Shown one piece after another: positions 12,485-23,640 of a DNA stretch of 64,000 nucleotides. Every line of letters starts with the position of its first letter. Positions within the stretch are counted from its first letter, which is position 1. Origin of the DNA: Aedes albopictus (Eukaryota; Arthropoda; Insecta; Diptera; Culicidae); the NCBI RefSeq assembly GCF_035046485.1, contig NC_085136.1, positions 326,148,175 to 326,212,174 on the forward strand, given 5' to 3'. The position numbers and the translations under genes are program-made. The notes beneath the pieces are model-generated. The model searched no databases and was not told the DNA's origin. It was given only the letters and a program-made list of their open reading frames with translations.

Positions 12485-14060
12485 TACCACTAGGGATTCC
12501 TCTAGGGATTTCTACAGGGATTCCTGCAGGAAATCCGCTAGGAATTTTCCCAGAGATTGCTCCTACAAATTTGCGGGGAATTTGTCAAGAAATCTCTCCA
12601 GGGACTCCTCCAGATTCCTCCATGGACTTCTTCGGAGACTCCTGCAGGGATCCCTCCAGATATTTCTCCAGGAGTTCCTCCAGGTATTCCTTTAGGAACT
12701 CCTCCAGAGATTTCTTCAGCAACTCCTCCAGGGATTCCTTCAGGAAATCCTCCACGAATTGCTCGGGCAATTCCTTCAAAGGTTCCTCCAGGAATTCCTG
12801 CAAACATTCCTCCAGGGACACCTCTAGGAATTCCTCCAGGCATTTTTCTAGGAAATTCTCAAGGAATTTCTCCACGAATTAGTCCAGGGATTCCCCCAGG
12901 AATTCCTCCAGGAATTCCTTCAGGGATTGCTACATACATTCCTCCAAGGATTCCTTCATATTTTTTCTACAGATTCCTCCAAAAATTATTCCAGTAATTC
13001 CTCCAGGCATCACTCCAGGAGTTACTCTTCAGATTCCTCCAGTGATTCCCTTAGGAGTTCCTCCAGGAAATCCTTCAAGGATTCCTTCAGGAAATCCTCG
13101 ATGAGTTCCACGAATTCCTCCAGAGATTTCTCCGGAAATACTTCCAGGTACTCCTCCTTGGATTTCTCCAAGAATTCTTCCAAGGATTCCTCCAAGAATT
13201 CCTTCAGGGATTCCTCCAGGGATTCCTCCAAATTTCTCCTTTAATTCATCCAATAATTTCTTCAGGGATTTCTCCAGGGATTCCTCCAGGAATTCCTCCA
13301 GGGATTCCTCCAGGAATTCCTCCTTGGATTTCTCCAAGAATTCTTCCAGGGATTCCTCCAAGAATTCCTCCAGGGATTCCTCCAAATTTCTCCTTTAATT
13401 CATCCAATAATTCCTTCAGGGATTTCTCCAGGGATTCCTCCAGGAATTCCTCCAGGGATTCCTCCAGGAATTCCTCCAGGGAATCCTCCAGGGATTCCTC
13501 CAAGAATTCCTCCAGAGATTCCTTCAGGAATTCCTCCAGGGATTCCTCCAGAGATTCCTCCAGGAATTCCTCCAGGGATTCCTCCAGGAATTCCTCCAGG
13601 GATTCCTCCAGGAATTCCTCCAGGGATTCCTCCAGGAATTCCTCCAGGGATTCCTCCAGGAATTCCTCCAGGGATTCCTCCAGGAATTCCTCCAGGGATT
13701 CCTCCTGGAATTCCTCCAGGGATTCCTCCAGGAATTCCTCCAGGGATTCCTCCAGGGATTCTTCCAGGAATTCCACCAGGGATTAATCAACGTTTTCCTC
13801 CACGGATTACAACGGGTACTCCTACAGGAGTTCTTAAAGGGATTTCTCCAGGAATTGCTCCACGTCCTTCAGAAATTTCTCCAAGAATTTCTCAAGATAT
13901 TTCTCCAGGATTCATTCAGGGATTTCTCCAGCAGTTCCTCTAGGACTTCCTCCAGAAATTCCACCAGGGATTAATCCAGGATTTCCACCAGGGATTACAT
14001 TTGGGACTCCTACAGGAATTCTTAAAGAGATTCCTCCAGGAATTTCTCCACTAAATTCCA
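12485..14060. repeat. 24-bp satellite array (GGAATTCCTCCA / GGGATTCCTCCA)
   Basis: The unit consists of two related 12-mers, GGAATTCCTCCA and GGGATTCCTCCA. The array is diverged at 12485-13400 and 13790-14060 and most regular at 13430-13780. A segment containing AATTTCTCCTTTAATTCATC recurs at about 13231 and 13385, an internal duplication of about 154 bp. Frames on both strands stay open because 24 is divisible by three and the unit lacks stops in several frames; they encode only low-complexity 8-residue repeats and are not credible proteins. Confidence 0.9.
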
Positions 14061-15785
14061 AAATAAATGGCACAATATTGAACACTGAAGTTTATAAGAA
14101 AAATTGATTTTGTTTGAAATTATACCAGACATATCACTCAACTACTCCACTGCGGGCGATATCGAAATTCCCTCCTGACGCGCGCTCATGATGGCTGGCT
14201 ATGCATTGATGATGCCGTTCGGTGGAGTTATGGCATGTCGAAGGATACGGGAAATCCGTAATAGGTTCGCTTCAAAATATGTAGACCTGGGGTAGATGGT
14301 TGTGCAGAGGGTGAAAGAGCAGAGGTTCAATTAAATATACATATAGCGACAATCAAATCGATACAAACAATATGCTGCAATTTATCCCTGGCAAAGCGAT
14401 GAGCTCCAACAATACCTAGACGGACGGAGTAGGTGATGTATCATCATCATCATCACCGCCATCATCGATCGCCGCCCGTCGCCTCAATCACCACCATCAT
14501 CCCTCATAACTCATCCAGCATCCGCAAAGAACTTTGTGATATTAATAATTGAATAAAATTTGCATTCAAACGATAAATGGTTTGTTAAACGATTCCTGCT
14601 TCTCGCTGTCTCTCTCACTCGCTCTCTTATCTTCTTCTGCTAGCCTGCTGGCATCCTCCTGCTTTTTGATTGTGTATCGTCGGGGGTCTATCCATTTCGC
14701 AGAAGGCAGAAGTTCTGAGTGGCCCCGGCGGTTCCAGGAATTCCATACCGTTCGCAGTCGAAACATTCGGCCGTAATTGGCTGTTTTTGATGCTCGTTCG
14801 GAGATAGGATCGGTCGGTTGGAAGTGGTCGGACGGTTGTTAGTCGGTCGCTCTTGGCTCGTTCGGGTAATTGTGCGATATCCTTTTGTTGTGTCGATTGT
14901 TGCAGAAGTGAGTGTCGTACACTAAAAGACTTTTTCATGTGGGATTCATTGAGTGAAGAATACGTGGAAAGTAAGTCGATAGCATGTAAACATTTTTCCT
15001 ATTTGCAACTAGTGTAAAAACACAGAGGTTTCTCAGTGTTTGGCAGCATTGAGTGACTAACTAACAATCCTTCCCTCGATCCTTTTGACTGTAACGACGA
15101 TGTTATTGCTGTTTCAAGTGCTCCTATGTTTCATTCTAAGTTATGTTTTTTATGATAGAAGTGAGCAGAAATGATAAAAAAATCAAGTGAAGATTTTCCT
15201 CAGTGCACAAAAGTCGAGCAGAGCCGAGCTTTTAGCATTCGGTTGCGTTGTTGCACAACCACTTGACTTTTATTGATTTAATTTGGTAATTATCGCAATA
15301 AATAAATCGTTTGTGTACGGTCGGCGACGAGGAGGCAATGGCTTTTCGCGGCTACTGCTGACTGCGTGGCTGGCTGCATGGCTGATGGGAAATTGACGAG
15401 CAAACGATGAGACGGGGTGTTTATTGTTGCACGGCTTGATGCATCCAACCATCCATCGAGTCGAGTCATGGCACATTGTGTGAACGAATACTGGACTGTT
15501 ATAATAGACTAATGAGTGTTTCGGAGCGCGCGGAGTTTATGCCGAACATAAGAGCGCGTTGACTCATTATCGCCATAAATGCATTTTCAGCGGTGATAAA
15601 ATCGATGTGAGTGGGATCTAGTATAACGTACTGATATAGCCGTTCGTTAGCAAGTAACTGGCTGTTGATACGATAATGGGTGGTTAGTTTGTTGTAAAGT
15701 TGAGCTCTGAAAGTCTGATTCCACGTTATTGCTGTAGTTTGCTCATGTTTCAATATAATTACTCAAAACTAATTTCAATGTAATG
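14061..15785. other. Non-repetitive spacer between two arrays
   Basis: Contains an ATC/CATCAC microsatellite near 14440-14500 and CG-rich patches, then AT-rich DNA. A good splice-donor match, GTAAGT preceded by GAAA, starts at 14971, downstream of a GC-rich stretch (14700-14900). This could be the end of a non-coding first exon on the plus strand, but no coding exon follows and I rate this as weak. Nothing else recognised. Confidence 0.35.
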
Positions 15786-15789
15786 AATA

Positions 15790-18092
15790 TTTTCCTCCAG
15801 GAATTACTCCAGGACTACCTCAAAGAATTCCTCCAGTATTTCCTCCACAGATTCCTTCAGAAATTCCTATGACAATTCCTTCAAGATATCCTTCGGAGAT
15901 TCCTTCAAGAAATCCTCCAAGGATATTTCCAAGAATTCGTCCAAGGACTCCTTCAGAAATTCCTTCAGAGATTCAAAGATTCCTGCAGGAACTCGTCATA
16001 GGGTTTCTTCAGGAATTCCTCCAGCGATTCCTTCAGAAATCCCGCCTTAGATTCCTTCAGGGATTCTTCCGGGAATTCCTTCAGGTATTCCTCCAGTTAT
16101 TTCCTCCGGGGATTCCATCAGAGATTCATGCCGGTAAACATTCAGAAAATCTTGCGCAGATTCCGTCAGGAATTCCTCTAGGATTCCATATATAATTCCT
16201 GCTTGATTCAATTAGGAATTCCATCAGGGATTCGTTGAGCAATTCTTACAGAGATGTCTTCAGAAGCTCTTCCATGGATTCGTTCAGAGATTCCTCCAGG
16301 AATTCCATCAGGATCTACTCCAGGGATGACTTTATATACTCGTCCTAGGATTACGTCCAGGGATTCCTTCAAGAGTTCCTCCAAAGTTTTTAAAGAGAGA
16401 CCTCCGAAGATTGCCTCAGGAAGTACTCCGGAGATTCCTCCGAGAATTAGTCTGGAGAATTATACGGGAATTCTTCACGAAATCTCTCCGGAAATTCCTT
16501 CGGAGATTCCTCCAGGAATTCCTCCGGGGTATCCTTCAGGAATTCCTCCGGAGATTTCAACGGGAATTAGTCTGGAGATTTAAACGGGAATTCCTCACGG
16601 AATCCCTCACGCAATTTCCCTTCGGAGATTCCTCCGGAGATTCCATCGGGAATTCCTCCAGAGATTCCTTCGGGAATTCCTCCGTAGATTCCTTGGGGAA
16701 TTCCTCTGGAAATTCCATCGGATTTTTTTCTGGAAATTCCTTCGGAGATTCCTTCGGAGATTCCTCCGGAGATTCCTCCGGGAATTCCTCCGGAGATTCC
16801 TTCAGGAATTCCTCTGGGGTGTCCTTCAGGAATTCTTCCGGAGATGCCTTCGAGAATTAGTCTGAAGATTTATACGGGAATTCTTCACGGAATTTCTCCG
16901 GAAATTCCTTCGGAGATTCCTCCGGGAACTCCTCCGGAGATTCTTCCGGGAATTCTTCCGGAGATTCCTCTGGTAGTTAGTCTGGAGATTTATGCGGGAA
17001 TTCCTCCGGAGATTCTTCCGGGAATTCCTCCGGAGATTCCTTCAGGAATTCCGCCGGAGATTCCTTCGGGAATTCCGCCGGAGATTCCTTCGGGAATTCC
17101 GCCGGAAATTCCTTCGGGAATTCCGCCGGAAATTCCTTCGGGAATTCCGCCGGAGATTCCTTCGGGAATTCCGCCGGAGATTCCTTCGGGAATTCCGCCG
17201 GAGATTCCTTCGGGAATTCCGCCGGGAATTCCTTCGGGAATTCCGCCGGAGATTCCTTCGGGAATTCCGCAGGAGATTCCTTCGGGAATTCCGCCGGAGA
17301 TTCCTTCGGGAATTCCGCCGGAGATTTCTTCGGGAATTCCGCCGGAGATTCCTTCGGGAATTCCGCCGGAGATTCCTCCGGGAATTCCTCCGGAGATTCC
17401 TCCGGGAATTCCTCCGGAGATTCCTCCGGGAATTCCTCCGGAGATTCCTCCGGGAATTCCTCCGGAGATTCCTCCGGGAATTCCTCCGGAGATTCCTCCG
17501 GGAATTCCTCCGGAGATTCCTCCGGAGATTCCTCCGGGAATTCCTCCGGAGATTCCTCCGGGAATTCTTCCGGAGATTCCTCCGGGAATTCCTCCGGAGA
17601 TTCCTCCGGGAATTCCTCCGGAGATTCCTCCGGGAATTCCTCCGGAGATTCCTCCGGGAATTCCTCCGGAGATTCCTCCGGGAATTCCTCCGGAGATTCC
17701 TCCGGGAATTCCTCCGGAGATTCCTCCGGGAATTCCTCCGGAGATTCCTCCGGGAATTCCTCCGGAGATTCCTCCGGGAATTCCTCCGGAGATTCCTCCG
17801 GGAATTCCTCCGGAGATTCCTCCGGGAATTCCTCCGGAGATTGCTCCGGGAATTCCTCCGGGAATTCCTCCGGAGATTCCTCCGAGAATTCCTCCGGAGA
17901 TTCCTCCGGGAATTCCTCCGGAGATTCCTCCGGGAATTCCTCCGGAGATTCCTCCGGGAATTCCTCCGGAGATTCCTCCGGAGATTCCTCCGGGAATTCC
18001 TCCGGAGATTCCTCTGAGAATTCCTCCGGGAATTCCTCCGGAGATTCCTCCGGGAATTTCTCCGGAGATTCCTCCGGGAATTCCTCCGGAGA
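15790..18092. repeat. 24-bp satellite array (GGGAATTCCTCC / GGAGATTCCTCC), left part
   Basis: Degenerate units occupy 15790-17040. From 17041 the array is regular in two homogenised blocks: 17041-17365 with GGGAATTCCGCC and GGAGATTCCTTC, then 17366-18092 with GGGAATTCCTCC and GGAGATTCCTCC, together about 44 units. The sharp switch between the blocks indicates two separate local expansions. The long plus-strand frames across it (8-residue period) are repeat artefacts. The array stops in mid-unit at 18092, where a LINE tail begins, and resumes at about 21100. Confidence 0.9.
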
Positions 18093-21000
18093 TTTATTTA
18101 TTTATTTATTTATTTCAAGATACTTTTAGCGTAAGAGTTCACTCTTATAAAATACTGCAATCGGTATATTATTGCTGTTCTAATTTACCACTCCCGTGTA
18201 CGAAAATTCAATAACTACAAAACAAAAATACAAAAAAACTAACTAATTTATACTTCGTTGACTTGCTCCTCCTCGATCACTTTAGTCTCCCCCATTAAGC
18301 CAATTCAAACATTCACGACGGAAACTTGTCGCAGAACGTATAACTTTGATTTCGTTTGGAAGCTGATTCCACAGTATGATAGCACGTACGAAAAAAGTAT
18401 TGCCGTAATGTGAGGAATTGTGATGTATTAAAACATAGTGTCGTACGCGGATGCTCCTAAAAGGTTGCAGCTTATCAGCGAGATATTGTGGTCCGTGATG
18501 TATGATTTTAAACAATGTAGTATAACAGCGAAATTTAAAATAATTAAAAAATGAACAGCCTAAAAGTTGGCGCTGTAGATGAGTAACCCTAGAGTATCTA
18601 TTAAGATTAAACACCCACCGCACACAACGGTTCAAAGCAACTCTTAAACGATCATAATCAGAGGCCGAAAGGCTCAAGATCAGTTCTATACCGTAAGTAA
18701 AATGTGGCAGTAACAGGGATTTAAACAACTTTAACTTGGTAGAAACGGGAAGAACTGAAGCTGTGAGTTTAAAATGACAAAGACCAGCATATATTTTCCC
18801 GCATTGAGCATTCACCTGGAAATTCCATTCAAGGTTATTTTGGAAAATGATTCCTAGATTGGAAGCTTTGTCAACATATTGAATTATTTCTCCATTAATA
18901 CGTAAGTCTGGCAAATGTGGATGAGTTTGTTGTCTAGAAATAAACATAGCCTTAGTTTTGGAGGAATTCACAGGTAGAAGATTGCGATCTGACCAATCTC
19001 GAACTCGTTCTAGATCGGAATTCATCAGCAATGCTATGCTCTCAAGATCCGTACTGTTCGAGCAATAATAAAGTTGTACATCATCCGCAAACATATGTAT
19101 CAAACAACATTTCAAAACTGAAGGAAGATCATTTATGTATAGTGAAAACAGTAAAGGGCCTAAGACAGACCCCTGGGGTACACCTGACAGAATAGTGATT
19201 GGTCCAGAAACAGTACCCTGGCTTCCACCACTTGAGTTCGTAAGTTCAAGTATGATTTTATTAATGCCACAGAATCACTGTGAAAGTTAAAATGACTCGA
19301 AAGTTTATTCAACAGCTTTACATGTGGGACCCTGTCGAAGGCTTTAGAGAAATCAATGAGGAGTAAAAATGCTACACCTTTTTTATCATGTCATCGTGAA
19401 CCTTCAGTAAAGCTGTTGTAGTACTGCGACCTGTTCTAAATCCGGACTGGTACGGACTCAAAAGGTCAAACCGTTTAATATAGTCCTGAATTTGTGATCT
19501 CAAAATCTTTTCAAAAGCTTTCGAAAGTGAACATAATATGCTGATTGGTCGAAGATTATCTAAACTATTTCCAAACGGTTTTTTACGAATCGGTAAAACC
19601 TTGGCAGTTTTCCATGCTCTAGGGAATTTGGAAGAAGAAACGAATAAGTTAAAAAGATAGGTTATAGGAGTAATAACAAATGGCATAATCATTTTGATGA
19701 ACCTCAAAGATACACCATCTACACCAACTGCGTTCGATGATACAGAGAAGATTGCAGATGAAACTTCCAGCTCACTACTAGTAATAAATTGGAAACTATT
19801 GGAGTTCATCGGTGGTATGGAATGAAAGTCAGTTTCATGCGTAAAGTTGCCACTGAAGAATGCATTAATTTCATTACTAGTATTGCAGAATTCAGCATTG
19901 TTCTTCGAGGCAGTAACATTTAACTTCTTCAATTTTCTCCACATTTCCTTACTAGACGGCGTAGATTCTAAGTTTGTTGTAAGATAGTCGGTTTTGGCTT
20001 TACTAATCATGCAGGTAACTTTATTGCGAAGCCTTTTATACTGGTCACGATCAAAATCTCTTTTACTGAGAACCCATTGACGATAAGCTACATCTCTTAC
20101 TATCATAGCATTCATAATATCGTTTGACATCCATGGAGCATTTGACTTAGCTTTTAACAGGCGTAGTGGTACAAAACTTTCATAAAGTTCTATGATTATA
20201 TTATTGAAAAAATCTAGAGCCAGATCGGAATCGGTAATACTATACAGCAACGACCAATCAATATTCTCCAAGGCGTTTCTAAGGCGAGTAAGGTCGATAC
20301 GATTATAGTCTCTAAACGGTTTTGGTTGATCAGAACGGATGCGAGTAATGTTGAGCGATGAAAAAATAATGTCGTGTTGTGAGAACCCCGGAGCAGACAC
20401 TTGGTTAAAGTTAAGAACAAAATTTGAATTGTTCGTTAACAACAAATCAATTAACGAACTACCCCCTTGATAAAAATGCGTGGGCCAGCTGTTTACACAA
20501 AAAACACCGTAATTTGATAAGACATCTAAAAAACGACTTGTTCTAGGGCAGCTTTTCTTAAGATTGGTATTGAAATCGCCTAATAAAACTATGTTCGAGT
20601 AATTCAATGATAATTCGGCCATCTTTTGTTCTAATACAGATGAGCAATCAACTCCTGGAGGACAATAAAATATACCCAAGAGAAATTTGACTTGACCAAT
20701 ACAAACTTCAGCAAATAAATATTCAGTACGGTTCAAGTCTCCTACACCTATTATTAGTTCTGAAGCTGAAATTTGTTTGCAACTAACACCTTTTTTGAAA
20801 TAAACACAGATTCCTCCACCACGACCATATTTTCGATCATTTCTTAAAATTGTGTAGTCGTCAACATCAACAATAGTGTCAGAAATACCGTCGTGTAACC
20901 ACGTTTCAGTAACACAAATAATATCTAATTTGCTATTGACGAAGCAGGATTAAAATTCATCCAGTTTACTCAGTTGACGAGCGCACAAACTTTGAGCATT

Positions 21001-21100
21001 CATATGACATAAATTGATGAGATTGTCAGGGAGAGCAACGTTCATGACAGCTCTTGGAATATTGGCAATACTTGTATTTGCACGTGCATCATCTCTTGAT
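18093..21100 (-). mobile_element. Non-LTR retrotransposon (CR1/Jockey-superfamily type) inserted in the satellite
   Basis: The element lies on the minus strand: its 3' end is at the left, with a short (AAATA)-type tail seen as TTTATTTATTTATTT at 18093-18117, and its 5' end is near 21100, truncated within ORF2. Satellite of the same kind flanks both sides (ending GGAGATT on the left, starting GATTCCTCGG on the right), which proves insertion into a pre-existing array. A GATT duplication is possible but too short to be sure. The body encodes an apurinic-type endonuclease and a reverse transcriptase (next entry). The exact clade needs a phylogeny. Confidence 0.85.
18282..21090 (-). pseudogene. 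LINE ORF2: endonuclease and reverse transcriptase, disabled
   Basis: Reading from 21090 leftwards, the endonuclease shows NAQSLC, then CVTETWL (catalytic Glu region) near 20910, GGGICVYF, LLGDFNTNL near 20580, SLIDLLLTN and SQHDIIF (the SDH-like active-site region). The reverse transcriptase shows NLRPISILCSLSKAFEK, YQSGFRTGRSTTTALL, LLIDFSKAFDRVP near 19340, [13 protein letters not shown] near 19180 and the catalytic FADDVQLY near 19085, then a thumb region ending in WLNGGD at 18282. Three lesions are visible: an in-frame TAA near 20950; a one-base loss in the T-run 19379-19384; and a second frameshift near 19210-19225, between the palm motifs. The coding potential is otherwise almost intact, so the copy is fairly young. 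The homopolymer lesion could be an assembly error. Related ORFs encode target-primed reverse transcription enzymes; this copy is not expected to be active. Confidence 0.85.
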
Positions 21101-21435
21101 GATTCCTCGGAGATTCCTCCGGGAATTCCTCCGGAGATTTCTCGGGGAATTCCTCCGGTGATTCCTCCGGGAATTCCTCCGGAGATTCCTCCGGGAATTC
21201 CTCCGGAGAAATCTATAATTTCTTTACGAGTTCTTCCAGAGATTTCTCCTGGAATTCCTCAAGGGATTCAGTCATCAATTCGTCCAGAAATTGTGACAGG
21301 AATTCTACCAAGGTCTTCGTCAGAAATTCTTCCTTCAGGAACCCCTAAATGGATTGCTTTACGAATTTCTCCAGAGATTCATTCAAAGATTCCTCCACAG
21401 ATTCCTTTAGGGAATTCTACAGAGACTTTTTAGGA
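21101..21435. repeat. 24-bp satellite array, right part beyond the LINE
   Basis: The first 110 bases are the same regular GGAGATTCCTCC / GGGAATTCCTCC units that end at 18092; the remainder decays into degenerate 12-mers up to about 21435. It is the continuation of the interrupted array. Confidence 0.85.
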
Positions 21436-23060
21436 AATAAGAAGGATATCGCACAAACAAGCTGTTTGTCCCATAAATTGCATGGCTCTAAATTCTGTGT
21501 TAAGATGTTTGCTGTTGTGGCGTTTAAAACGATTGACGTCAATGACTCAATGACTATCTCGATATTACCGGTTTCAGCTTCCTAAACGGGCTTCAGTTTA
21601 TCTTAAAGATTGTGTATTTTCAACCAAATCACACGCTTTTTTTTCGAAACCAATTAAGATGTTATCAGTTCCAATACACTTTGATTGAAATTCAATCGCT
21701 CCCCGATAAGGCGAATCTATCGTGCGCACGAATCAGATATATTGGGTAAAAGTATAGTCATGACAATCACTTAATTAATAGTCCCTCAAAATGGTTTCAT
21801 TCGACATTCACAATTGCCCCTGAAGATATAAACATCTACATTCTGCATGTTGTGCGACAGCAACCCCAACCACGTAAGCTATTTTCCGTCACAATCTTCA
21901 TTAATTAGCCGGTATGCACTTCACTAAACTCGTCGCGTAGAGTCGCGATTTGCGAGAAAAACGAAAAATATACCAACAAATAGAACACATCACAAGATGG
22001 GTACACGACAAAAGTGCGGCGCACTCTCACAGCCCAACGACGACGAAAACGCCGATGATGACGAACGCAGTCCAACCTACATAATTTAAATTTAATGAAA
22101 TAAATGTAATAATCGTCACAGAAAATTGAGCACGTCGAGCGAAAAAGTCATGAAGCGCACACAAACACAACAAGGGCCGAATGGTGCTAGTGATGGTGGT
22201 GGTTCTGGTGGAAAAGCGAAATGTTAATTACGGTTAAATAGAATATCATCATTGGGAACCCAGCGACGACGACCGACGTTGATGATGCTAGATGGTCTCG
22301 ACGACAAGCACTTTAAGAGCCAAATGATGCGCGATGATGGGTGGCGGGGCGGCGAGGTAGGAGTGAGGAGGCGCAAAACAACTCGCTCGTAAATGCACTC
22401 ATTTAGATATGGAGACAGAGGCACAAAACAGGAGCTCGACGACGACGACCCGACGGACAGTTAAACGAGAAAAGAGGCACCCGAACGAACAAACGGGGGT
22501 ATACTCCGCGAAGATAGCTGAGCAGAAGAAGAACATCGTTGGACGGAGCGAGGCGAGCAGCATCCAGCACCATCGAAATGTTGACGGACGATGATGGATG
22601 ATGGGTGGGAGGGTAGGTGGCTGCTGGGGAGGTGGGGTGTGGTAGGCGCAAATGAAACGAAGATTATAAAATGTGTGTTTTTAATTATTTTCACCCGGCC
22701 CCCGGCACTGCTTTCCTTTCCTCCGGAAAGGCCGACAGTCGTAATTCACCTTCCGAGCACTTCAAAAGTATAACTTGCTCCAAAAAGAGAACTCAGACCG
22801 CTTATTCCGACGGGAGGGTAAAGAGATGTCACCGTCAGGAGTGTTTTCGGTGCGGTGTACTTCGAGAGATGTTTATTTATACATGGTATTGAAGCTACTG
22901 AACGATGTATGTAATTAGGTGAAGAGTGCAGAAACGAACAATTTTGGAATGGTGTATAGGATTGGTGAATACCTTTGTTTGTTGATTAATGTATTTTTCA
23001 TTTAAGCTCCAAAATCCTGGTAAAATCTCTAAATCAATCCTCGTCCACTGCGATTTCACA
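21436..23060. other. Non-repetitive spacer, CGA/GAT-rich
   Basis: I see no gene. AT-rich DNA (21600-22200) is followed by a CG- and GAT/GAC-rich stretch (22250-22650). Small frames here lack domains. The composition resembles 14061-15785 and 46980-48450, so all three may be remnants of the same kind of host intronic or promoter DNA. Confidence 0.35.
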
Positions 23061-23640
23061 CCAGGAGGAATTCCTGATGAAATCTCTGGAAAAATTCCTG
23101 AAGGATTTGTTGGAGGAATTTCTGAAAGAATCCCCGGAGGCATTCCTTAAGAATTCCTCGTTGGAGTTTCTGTAGGAATCGCTGAAGGAATGCCTGAAGG
23201 AATCCTTGACGGAATTCTTGAAGGAATTCCCAGAGTAATTCCCAGGTCCCCACAGAAATCCCCGACCGCATTTCTGAATGAATTCCTGGAGAAATCCATG
23301 GAGAAATCCCTATAGACACTCTAGGAGGAATCCACGGAGGAATTTCCGAAAGAAAGCCCGGACGAATTCCTGAAGGAATCACTGGAGCAAATCCTCTAAT
23401 AATCCCTAGAGAAATTCCTAAAGGAACCTCCGAGGGCGTGCCTAAATAAATCCCTAAGGAATTCCGGAAGGAATCCCCGGGCGAATTCGTTATGGAATCC
23501 CCGGAGGAATTCCTGCAGAAATCCCAGAAGAAATTCCTTAAGAAATTCCTGAAGGAATCGCTGGAAGAATTCCTGAAGGAATCCTAGGAGGAATTCCTGG
23601 TAGAATCCCCGGAGGCATTCCTGAAATAATCCCCATAGGA
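23061..23640. repeat. Degenerate 24-bp satellite, left shoulder
   Basis: Imperfect units of GGAATTCCTGAAGGAATCCC type, many with indels. They grade into the homogeneous core at 23641. Old, un-homogenised edges around a young centre are typical of satellites maintained by unequal exchange. Confidence 0.8.

Noticed and set aside
12557..12997. 146-codon plus-strand frame rich in Pro/Ile/Gly as a structural protein
   Set aside because: It is the translated 24-bp satellite with drift; several overlapping frames on both strands look equally open.
16844..18214. 456- and 341-codon plus-strand repeat frames
   Set aside because: Same cause as above; the frame runs out of the array into a LINE tail.
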